Under the pieces are notes generated by a model. The model was not told where the DNA came from, ran no database searches, and was given only the letters and a program-made list of their open reading frames with translations. Both the position numbers and the translations under genes were made by a program. From DASPTB01 sp035623615 (lineage in GTDB: Bacteria > Actinomycetota > UBA4738), in NCBI GenBank assembly GCA_035623615.1, contig DASPTB010000066.1:1-6804 (forward strand): 6,804 nucleotides of DNA, written 5' to 3'. Position 1 is the first letter of the stretch. Each line of letters opens with the position of its first letter. Shown here one piece after another: positions 1 through 5,081 of this stretch.

Positions 1-686
1 TCGTATTTCTCCTTCTCGAAGTGCCACAGCGTGCCGGCCGACGTCACGTGCTTCCAGGGGCGGTCCCACTCGTGTCCGAGGGGCTCGAGCAGCTCTCGCA
101 GGCGCGCGCGCTCCTCGTCGGTCGCGTCGCGCTGTACGGCGTCGGCGCCGAGGCTCTTCGCCGAGCCGCCGAGGAAGATGTCGCCCCGGTACATCGAGTC
201 GCCCAGCGCGTCGCCGGCGTCGCCTCCCACGACGAGCGTGCCCGTCTGCATCATGAACCCGGTCATGTAGCCGACCCCGCCGCCGACGATCACCTCGCCA
301 CCCTTCAGCGCGATCGCCGCCCGCGGACCGACGTCGCCGTCCACGACGACGCGCCCGCCGCGGATCGACGCGCCCACGGACGACCCGGCGTTGCCGTGGA
401 TGTGGACGCTGCCCGCCATGAGGTCCGCGCCTACGGACCAGCCGGCGTTGCCCGACACCTCGACGGCCGGCCCCATCCCAAGGGCTCCCACGAAATAGCC
501 GACGTTGCCCTGCGCGAGGATGTGGACGTCGCCCGGCATGGCGACGGCGAGGTTGTGTCGGCCTTTGGGGTGCGCGATCCGGATCTCGGTCGCGCCGTCG
601 GCGATCGCCGCCCGGAGACGGCGGTTGATCTCGGTGACGTCCAGATCCTCGGCGTCGATCTCGACGCCTGCGCCGACGGCACTCAC
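1..686 (-). CDS. glxC: GlxC/MgsB-type GXGXG-repeat protein (glutamate synthase alpha C-terminal domain), 3' end cut
   Basis: This resembles the stand-alone form of the GXGXG beta-helix domain that ends the large subunit of glutamate synthase. In split systems (GlxBCD, MgsABC) it is a structural subunit between the amidotransferase and the FMN domain. The 228 visible residues begin MSAVGAGVEIDAEDLDVTEI. From about residue 55 to 180 there are repeated glycine-rich turns (GNVGYFVGALGMG, SGNAGWSVGADLMAG, HGNAGSSVGASIRGG, GGGVGYMTGFMMQTG, GGDAGDALGDSMYRG). The last visible residues are AGTLWHFEKEKY. Family members are about 230 residues, so little is missing. The start is GTG at 686-684, overlapping the TGA of the upstream amidotransferase gene by 4 nt (GTGA); a GTG at 682 opens a different, non-homologous frame. 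The overlap implies translational coupling. FwdC-type formylmethanofuran dehydrogenase subunits share the fold, but the GlxB neighbour argues for the glutamate-synthase type. Family assignment is firm; the exact role is inferred. Confidence 0.9.
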   Translation of the reverse strand, partial: MSAVGAGVEIDAEDLDVTEINRRLRAAIADGATEIRIAHPKGRHNLAVAMPGDVHILAQGNVGYFVGALGMGPAVEVSGNAGWSVGADLMAGSVHIHGNAGSSVGASIRGGRVVVDGDVGPRAAIALKGGEVIVGGGVGYMTGFMMQTGTLVVGGDAGDALGDSMYRGDIFLGGSAKSLGADAVQRDATDEERARLRELLEPLGHEWDRPWKHVTSAGTLWHFEKEKY

Positions 687-1597
687 GCCGCGGCTTTCCG
701 CTCGTCCAAGCTCCACGTGAGGACCTCGCCGGCCTGGACCTCGCGCGTTGCGCCCGACGTTTCGCCGAGCGCCGCCTCGATCGCGTGCTCCTCGGACGCG
801 ACGGCCACCGCGCGGTCGTCCTCGTAGATCACGCCCGGCTTGCTCGCGAACGGGTCGCGCGCGACGCCGAATCCCTCCGCCGTGGAGATGAGGTACGTGA
901 ACGAGCCGTCGAGGTCGCGCATCGACGCCGTCACGGCGTCGTTCAGCGAGTCGCCGCGGGCGAGGCGGTCGGCGATGTACAGCGCGATCAGCTCCGTGTC
1001 GTTCCCGGTCCGGAAGCGGTAGCCGCGCATCTCGAAGAGCCGCCGGAGCTTGTAGTAGTTGGTCAGCTGGCCGTTGTGAACGACGGCGACGTCCTCGAAC
1101 GGCCGCGCCCAGAACGGGTGCGCGTGGGCGACGTCGACGCGGCTCTCGGTGGCCATTCGGGTGTGTCCGGTTCCGTGCCGGGCGGTGATGCCGCTCAGCC
1201 CGTACGTCCGGCCGAGCTCGTCGGCGGCGAACTCGTGCTTCACGATCTCGAGCGACCGGCCCACCGAGAAGACCTCGACGCCGCAGCGGTCCAGCACGTC
1301 GGCGACCTCGCCGGCGGTCGCGTCGGTCGCGACCTCGACGCGGAGATATCCGGCCGTTCGGTCGTCGTGCCGGACGGTCCAGCGTTCCTTCAGCGCCTCC
1401 AGGGCGGCGGCCGCCGCGTCGTCGTCGTCCGCGTACCAGCCGCGTACGACGAACCCGTCCTCGACGGCCGGTCCGTACAGGGCGACGCCGCACGAGTCGG
1501 GGCCCCGGCGGTACAGCGACCGGACCATGGCCAGCAGCGATTCTGCGGCCCCCGGGGCAGATGGGTCCTTCTGCAGGTAGCCGGCGATTCCGCACAT
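683..1597 (-). CDS. glxB: GlxB/MgsA-type class II glutamine amidotransferase
   Basis: This is an N-terminal-nucleophile (Ntn) amidohydrolase of 304 residues that would release ammonia from glutamine, or handle a glutamine analogue, for a partner synthase. The start ATG at 1597-1595 places Cys at position 2, so removal of Met exposes the catalytic Cys1 (MCGIAGY). An upstream in-frame start at 1633 would bury that cysteine and is rejected. An SD-like GGGAGAG (1608-1602) stands 4 nt before the ATG. Class II motifs follow: RRGPDS (residues 30-35), GTGHTRMATES (142-152), HNG oxyanion motif (174-176) and TGNDTELI (197-204). The roughly 100-residue segment between the first two motifs (an acidic, Ala-rich stretch, then GYLRVEVATDATAGEV) is typical of GlxB-like proteins and differs from GlmS or PurF. 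No sugar-isomerase or phosphoribosyltransferase domain follows. It is the first gene of the minus-strand operon. N-methylglutamate synthase subunit A is an equally possible role. Confidence 0.93.
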   Translation of the reverse strand: MCGIAGYLQKDPSAPGAAESLLAMVRSLYRRGPDSCGVALYGPAVEDGFVVRGWYADDDDAAAAALEALKERWTVRHDDRTAGYLRVEVATDATAGEVADVLDRCGVEVFSVGRSLEIVKHEFAADELGRTYGLSGITARHGTGHTRMATESRVDVAHAHPFWARPFEDVAVVHNGQLTNYYKLRRLFEMRGYRFRTGNDTELIALYIADRLARGDSLNDAVTASMRDLDGSFTYLISTAEGFGVARDPFASKPGVIYEDDRAVAVASEEHAIEAALGETSGATREVQAGEVLTWSLDERKAAA

Positions 1598-1601
1598 TGC
1601 G

Positions 1602-1608
1602 CTCTCCC
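1602..1608 (-). promoter_or_regulatory. Ribosome binding site that fixes the amidotransferase start
   Basis: On the minus strand GGGAGAG precedes ATG (1597) by 4 nt. It supports the start that gives an N-terminal Met-Cys, as Ntn hydrolase chemistry requires. Confidence 0.7.
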
Positions 1609-1633
1609 GTTGTTCCGATGCTCGAGCGAGCAA

Positions 1634-1639
1634 AGGCTA
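1634..1639 (-). promoter_or_regulatory. Candidate -10 element of the glxBC operon
   Basis: The minus strand reads TAGCCT, a TAnnnT hexamer of the kind common in high-GC Gram-positive promoters, about 37 nt before the ATG. Transcription would start near 1627 and give a short leader of about 30 nt. The best-placed -35 sequence (TGGCGG, 1662-1657) is weak and lies inside an inverted repeat, which would suit control by a bound protein. Assigned by eye only. Confidence 0.3.
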
Positions 1640-1644
1640 CGGCG

Positions 1645-1668
1645 GGACCGTCCGGCCCGCCACGGTCC
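1645..1668. repeat. Inverted repeat GGACCGT-N10-ACGGTCC upstream of the glxB promoter
   Basis: Perfect 7-bp arms (1645-1651 and 1662-1668) are separated by 10 bp. The repeat lies directly upstream of the candidate minus-strand -10 and covers its -35 region. It is a plausible operator for the divergently encoded regulator. High GC content makes short dyads fairly common, so function is unproven. Confidence 0.4.
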
Positions 1669-1692
1669 GCCGCCCACTCTCGGAGGCGGTTT

Positions 1693-1727
1693 CGGTGTGC
1701 ATCCCGCATAGTTCAGCGATGCCACCG
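1693..1727. repeat. Imperfect dyad in the centre of the divergent intergenic region
   Basis: The left arm CGGTGTGCATC (1693-1703) pairs with the right arm GATGCCACCG (1718-1727) over 10 bp with one bulged T (1698). The 14-nt spacer (1704-1717) is one of the least GC-rich stretches of the window. Its place between the two divergent candidate promoters is what an operator serving both arms would look like. The ATG at 1719 falls inside it but lacks an SD and is not used as a start here. Confidence 0.4.
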
Positions 1728-1738
1728 GGGGGGCGTGG

Positions 1739-1744
1739 TATCCT
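1739..1744 (+). promoter_or_regulatory. Candidate -10 element of the regulator gene
   Basis: TATCCT is a TAnnnT hexamer 28 nt before the chosen GTG start. A transcript would begin near 1751 and contain the strong SD at 1758-1765. No convincing -35 hexamer is seen 16-18 bp upstream. Divergent from the candidate glxB promoter about 100 bp away. Confidence 0.3.
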
Positions 1745-1757
1745 GCGCCGACCCCAC

Positions 1758-1765
1758 GAGGAGGG
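1758..1765 (+). promoter_or_regulatory. Ribosome binding site that decides the regulator start
   Basis: GAGGAGGG ends 7 nt before GTG 1773. Neither upstream in-frame start (GTG 1695, ATG 1719) has an SD. The 26 residues they would add are unlike any domain and would cover the divergent regulatory region. Confidence 0.75.
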
Positions 1766-1772
1766 CGGATCG

Positions 1773-3656
1773 GTGGCGCAAGCGGCATTGCCGAGGTCCA
1801 AAGGCGGGGCACGACGCACACAACCGGGGGACGCCGCGAAGGCCCTGCGGGACATCCTCCAGGGCCGGCGCGCGGAGATGCAAGCGGTCTTCGACATGGT
1901 GGCCACGCTCACGTCGACGCTCGGACTCCAACGCCTGCTGAACTACGTGGTCAAGGTGTGCGCGGAGCTCACCGGATGCGCTGGGGCGCTCGTCTACCTG
2001 TGGGAGGAGGACCGCGAGCGCCTCGTGGTCCGGGCTGCCGTCGAGGGCTACGAGCAATGGGTGGGGCGCTTCTCGCTCGCCCTGGGGGAGGGCCTCACGG
2101 GGTGGACCGCGCTCACCCGACAGCCGGGCATCATCACCGAGAACCCCACCGCCGACCCGCGCTTCAAGTTCGTCCCGGAGCTGAACGACGACCGGTTCCA
2201 GTCGTATCTGACGATCCCCGTGGTGTCCCCGGCCGACCGGCTGCTCGGCGTGATCACACTGCACACCGAGGCGCCGCACGAGTTCGGCGAGGACGATTTG
2301 ATCCTGATGAACACGCTTTCGCGGCTGTTCGCTGTCGCGGTCGAGAACGCGCAGCTGTACGAGCGGCAGGACCGGCAGGTGAAGGTCCTGCACTCGCTCG
2401 CCGAGACGAGCCACGCCGTCGTGCAGACGTCGTCGCTTCGCCACATCCTGTACCGGCTCGCCTCGACCGCCGGGAGCCTGCTGGGCGCCGACCACTGCGC
2501 GGTCATGACGCTGGACGAGGAAGGAACGCACCTCGGGCTCGAGACGATCTGGTCATCGGGGCCCGAGACGCGGGGGAGCCCTCCGTCGGCGGTCCCCGCG
2601 ACGGGCCACTGGGCGCGGATTCTCGGCGCCACGGCGCCCGTCGTGCTCGCCCGGCGCGACCAGCGCGACGCCTTCGCAACGTTCGACGCGCTGGTCCCGC
2701 ACGCGCGGACGGCGCTCGTCGCCCCGATGCGCGTGTCCGACCGCGTCGTCGGGACGTTCATCTGTTTCTCCGACGCGAGCCGTTCGTTCGGCCGTGAGGA
2801 CCAGGAGCTGCTGTCGACGGTCGCCTCACAGGCGGCGCTCGCCGTGCAGAACGCGCGGCTGATCGAGGCGCTCACCGAGCGAAACGTCGTGCGCGACCTC
2901 TTCGAGGCGCTCATGCTCGGCGAGGAGGGCGAGCTTGGCCTGGAGGCACGGGCAAGCCGCCTGGGCGTCGACCTCGCCCGTCCCTACGTGATCGTGGCCT
3001 TCGAGGTCACCGCCCATCCTCCGGACTTCGACGGCGACCGGCTGTGGCTGGGGCTGCGGCAGGACCTGGTCGGAGGGTTCCCGGGAACCCTCTGCACCTA
3101 CCGGGACCACTCGCTCACGGCGCTCGTCAGGATCTCGGACGCGACCAACCTGGAGGCGCTGGCCGAGCGCCTCGACGAAACGGCCTCGCATCACGAGCGC
3201 CCGCCCGACCTGCTGATCTCGGCGGGGGTCTCGCGCCTGTGCCGGGGCCCGGCCGACTACCCCGACGCCTTCGAGCAGGCTCGACAGGCGTTGCTCATGG
3301 GCCGGGCCGTCCGGGGACCCGGTGCCGTCGTCCCGTTCGACGAGCTCGGGGCGCAGTGGCACCTGTTCTCGGTCGCCCAGCAGCAGGTGCGCGACATCTA
3401 TCAGGAACGGCTCGAGGCGCTGCTCGCCCACGACCGCGAGCGCGGCAGCCAGCTGTTCCGGACGGTCGAGGTCTACCTGGAGTGCATGGGAAACGCGAAG
3501 CTGGCGGCCGAGCGCCTGTACATCCACCGCAACACACTTCGGCAGCGATTCGAGAAGATCCACCGGGTCACCGAGATCGACCTCGCCGACACCGAGCGCT
3601 GGTTCGACCTGATGATGGCGCTGCGGATCATCCGCCTGCGCGAGCTCGCCGGCTGA
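1773..3656 (+). CDS. GAF-GAF-PucR/CdaR-family transcriptional regulator
   Basis: A predicted cytoplasmic one-component regulator of 627 residues. A basic N-terminus and short helix lead into a first GAF domain (about residues 40-190: LNYVVKVCAELTG, then GEGLTGWTALTRQPGIITEN, then YLTIPVV and LLGVITLHT). A helical linker joins a second GAF domain (about 205-360, including APMRVSDRVVGTFICFS and QAALAVQNARLIEAL). A CdaR-like middle region follows (about 370-520), then the C-terminal PucR-type HTH_30 (about 555-615: GNAKLAAERLYIHRNTLRQR). The HTH signature is diagnostic; the ligand of the GAF domains is unknown. The protein has no receiver domain and no membrane segment. It is transcribed away from glxBC and lies directly before the ligase gene, so it probably controls one or both arms, possibly sensing a nitrogen compound. 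The start is GTG 1773, chosen for its strong SD. Confidence 0.9.
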   Translation: MAQAALPRSKGGARRTQPGDAAKALRDILQGRRAEMQAVFDMVATLTSTLGLQRLLNYVVKVCAELTGCAGALVYLWEEDRERLVVRAAVEGYEQWVGRFSLALGEGLTGWTALTRQPGIITENPTADPRFKFVPELNDDRFQSYLTIPVVSPADRLLGVITLHTEAPHEFGEDDLILMNTLSRLFAVAVENAQLYERQDRQVKVLHSLAETSHAVVQTSSLRHILYRLASTAGSLLGADHCAVMTLDEEGTHLGLETIWSSGPETRGSPPSAVPATGHWARILGATAPVVLARRDQRDAFATFDALVPHARTALVAPMRVSDRVVGTFICFSDASRSFGREDQELLSTVASQAALAVQNARLIEALTERNVVRDLFEALMLGEEGELGLEARASRLGVDLARPYVIVAFEVTAHPPDFDGDRLWLGLRQDLVGGFPGTLCTYRDHSLTALVRISDATNLEALAERLDETASHHERPPDLLISAGVSRLCRGPADYPDAFEQARQALLMGRAVRGPGAVVPFDELGAQWHLFSVAQQQVRDIYQERLEALLAHDRERGSQLFRTVEVYLECMGNAKLAAERLYIHRNTLRQRFEKIHRVTEIDLADTERWFDLMMALRIIRLRELAG

Positions 3657-3662
3657 GCCGGC
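3648..3662 (+). repeat. Palindrome centred on the regulator stop codon
   Basis: GCCGGC-TGA-GCCGGC (3648-3653 and 3657-3662) gives a 6-bp stem whose loop is the TGA stop. A second short stem (CCGCC 3666-3670 with GGCGG 3674-3678) and TTCTCTT (3681-3687) follow. This could weakly slow or end transcription after the regulator gene, but there is no true T-run, so it is not called a terminator. Confidence 0.3.
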
Positions 3663-3704
3663 TCGCCGCCGCGGGCGGGCTTCTCTTGCGCCGCCGGGAC
3701 GGGG

Positions 3705-3710
3705 TACCGT
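3705..3710 (+). promoter_or_regulatory. Candidate -10 element of the ligase operon
   Basis: TACCGT fits the TAnnnT pattern and lies 42 nt before the GTG start, in the 96-bp gap after the regulator gene. TTCTCT (3681-3686) at 18-bp spacing is a poor -35. The hexamer overlaps the left arm of the nested dyad, so it competes with reading that arm as leader RNA. Confidence 0.3.
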
Positions 3711-3736
3711 AGGCGTCCGGCCGCGCCTCCGCGGCC

Positions 3737-3746
3737 GGAGGAGGGG
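3737..3746 (+). promoter_or_regulatory. Ribosome binding site of the ligase gene
   Basis: GGAGGAGGGG ends 6 nt before GTG 3753, an excellent match to anti-SD. Its first three bases (GGA, 3737-3739) belong to the inner stem and its last base (3746) to the outer stem of the surrounding dyad. Confidence 0.8.
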
Positions 3747-3752
3747 CCTACG

Positions 3753-5081
3753 GTGAGCGACGTCGACGGCGTCCTGAAGGACTGGGCGCAGGACGGGATC
3801 GAGTACGTGCGGTTCGAGCTTCCCGACATGCACGGGATCTCGCGGTCGAAGACGATCCCGCTCCGGCACGCGGCCGACTACGCGGAGCGCGGGCTGAACA
3901 TGTACGGCGGCACCAGCGTGCTCGACTCGCGATCGGACGTCGTCGGGGGAACGCTCTACAACGAGGAACGCGGCTACGGCGACCAGCTGCTGTTCCCCGA
4001 CCCGGCGTCGGCGGCCGTCGTGCCCTGGGCCGATCGCACCGCCCGATTCATCTGCGACGCGCGCTGGTACGACGGGACACCGCTCGGCGCAACCCCACGC
4101 CAGGTCTTCCGGCGCGTGCTCGATCGCTGTCACGAGATGGGGTTCGAGCCCGTCATGGGCTCGGAGTTCGAGTTCTACCTGCTCGACGGCGAGTCGCAGG
4201 AACCGCTGTTCGGCGGATACCACATCTTCAACACGGTTCGAAACGACTGGGTGCCGGTGATCCGCACGATCCTCGACCTGATGCCCGAGATCGGCGTCGA
4301 CATCATCACCTCCAACTCCGAGTACGCCGGCGCGCAGTGGGAGATCAACTTCGCTCCCGGGAAGGGCCTGGCCGGCCCGGACAACGCGTTCACGTTCAAG
4401 AACGGGACGAAGGAGATCGCGCGCCGCGAGGGCTACCTGGCGACGTTCATGAGCAAGCCCTGGGCGGGGTCGTCGGGCAGCGGGTGCCACACGCACATCT
4501 CGCTGTTGGACAAGGAGTCCGGGAAGAACGCGTTCGGAGACGGCAACGATCCGCAGGGCATCAGCGACACGTGCCGGGCCTTCGTGGCGGGGCAGCTCGC
4601 GTACGCGAAGGCGGTCGACGCGATCATCGCACCGACCGCGAACTGCCACCGCCGCCGCCGGCGGCACACGTTCAGCCCGACGAACATCTCGTGGGGGCTC
4701 GAGGACCGCTCGGCGCTGCTGCGCGTCAAGGGCGGCACGCCCGAGTCGAAGCACGTCGAGAACCGCGCGCCGAGCGCGCTGTCGAACCCGTACCTGGTGG
4801 GCGCCGCGCTCCTGTCGGCGGGGCTGCAGGGCATCGAGGACGGCCTGACGCCGCCGGAACCCTCCAGGCCCGGCGTTCCCGCTGAGGAGGACCCTTCGCA
4901 CGAGCTTCTGCCGACGTCGCTGCACGAGGCGCTCGACGCGCTCGAGTCCGAGCCGAAGTCGCGGGAGTTCCTCGGCGAGGAGTTCCTGACCGCGTACCTC
5001 ACGATGCGTCGCTACGAGCTGTCGCGCTTCAACGACTGGGTGACCGACTGGGAGCGGCAGGAATACCTGGAGGTCTTCTGA
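3753..5081 (+). CDS. Glutamine-synthetase-fold ligase (GlnT/GMAS-like; probable gamma-glutamylamide synthetase)
   Basis: At 442 residues this has the length of a type I GS-fold enzyme. It would activate glutamate with ATP and condense it with ammonia or an amine. The beta-grasp N-terminal domain (about 1-105, with LPDMHGISRSKTIP) precedes the catalytic domain. Visible motifs are GSEFEFYL (metal-binding Glu138 and Glu140), SEYAGAQWEI (Glu190, Glu197), GSGCHTHIS (His246, His248), EDRSALLRV (Arg319, Arg324) and ENR (Glu336, Arg338). Metal, ATP and glutamate sites therefore look intact. By eye alignment the ammonium-pocket Asp50 of Salmonella GS (in FDGSS) is Gly52 here (YGGTS), and Glu327 (YEAP) is Phe307 (TFSP). 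The adenylylation-site tyrosine region is not recognisable. A run of five Arg (300-304) precedes the Phe loop. Possible identities are gamma-glutamylmethylamide synthetase, a glutamylpolyamine ligase or GlnT; the nearby glxBC pair favours the first or last. GTG start chosen for its strong SD. Confidence 0.9.
   Translation: MSDVDGVLKDWAQDGIEYVRFELPDMHGISRSKTIPLRHAADYAERGLNMYGGTSVLDSRSDVVGGTLYNEERGYGDQLLFPDPASAAVVPWADRTARFICDARWYDGTPLGATPRQVFRRVLDRCHEMGFEPVMGSEFEFYLLDGESQEPLFGGYHIFNTVRNDWVPVIRTILDLMPEIGVDIITSNSEYAGAQWEINFAPGKGLAGPDNAFTFKNGTKEIARREGYLATFMSKPWAGSSGSGCHTHISLLDKESGKNAFGDGNDPQGISDTCRAFVAGQLAYAKAVDAIIAPTANCHRRRRRHTFSPTNISWGLEDRSALLRVKGGTPESKHVENRAPSALSNPYLVGAALLSAGLQGIEDGLTPPEPSRPGVPAEEDPSHELLPTSLHEALDALESEPKSREFLGEEFLTAYLTMRRYELSRFNDWVTDWERQEYLEVF
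5069..5074 (+). promoter_or_regulatory. Ribosome binding site supporting a CTG start for the next gene
   Basis: GGAGGT, inside the last codons of the ligase gene, ends 3 nt before CTG 5078. That CTG overlaps the ligase TGA by 4 nt (CTGA). No ATG, GTG or TTG start lies within SD reach in this frame, so CTG is the best-supported initiation codon. Confidence 0.55.

Larger units (their letters stand above)
3705..3755 (+). promoter_or_regulatory. Nested inverted repeat enclosing the SD and start codon of the ligase gene
   Basis: The outer arms ACCGTAGGC (3706-3714) and GCCTACGGT (3746-3754) pair perfectly over 9 bp, with a possible extra T-G pair (3705/3755). The inner arms 3716-3725 and 3730-3739 pair perfectly over 10 bp around a CCTC loop. 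Between the stems lie one base on the left (G3715) and GGAGGG on the right (3740-3745), which is the SD. The first two bases of the GTG start (3753-3754) are in the outer stem. As RNA this would hide the start codon and hold the SD in an asymmetric internal loop. As DNA it would be a large operator or cruciform. The base pairing is seen directly; the function is inferred. Confidence 0.55.

Noticed and set aside
431..682. Minus-strand GTG at 682 as start of a small gene after the amidotransferase
   Set aside because: That frame is Ser/Arg/Pro-rich noise and closes early. The GTG at 686, four bases upstream in another frame, opens the GXGXG protein.
21..827. Plus-strand open frame opposite the GXGXG protein
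   Set aside because: His/Arg/Asp/Val-rich shadow; the GXGXG repeats are on the minus strand.
785..1711. Plus-strand open frame of about 300 codons opposite the amidotransferase gene
   Set aside because: It is antisense to a gene with a complete set of class II amidotransferase motifs and looks like an Arg/Val/Asp-rich shadow.
1695..1772. Upstream starts GTG 1695 or ATG 1719 for the regulator
   Set aside because: No SD for either; they would translate the divergent promoter region, while GTG 1773 has a strong SD at proper spacing.
3657..3690. Intrinsic terminator after the regulator gene
   Set aside because: Short GC stems are followed only by TTCTCTT, not a T-run, and the next gene is co-directional. 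A terminator cannot be claimed.
4650..4664. Run of five Arg codons in the ligase as a possible repeat expansion or frameshift
   Set aside because: The reading frame continues smoothly into the conserved TFSPTNISWGLEDRSALLRV region, and related GS-fold proteins are also Arg-rich here, so it is probably natural.
2826..4925. Long minus-strand open frame of about 700 codons opposite the regulator and ligase genes
   Set aside because: It spans two genes with clear family motifs on the plus strand, reads as Arg/Ala/Val/Asp-rich low-complexity sequence and has no recognisable domain. Long antisense frames are expected at this GC content.
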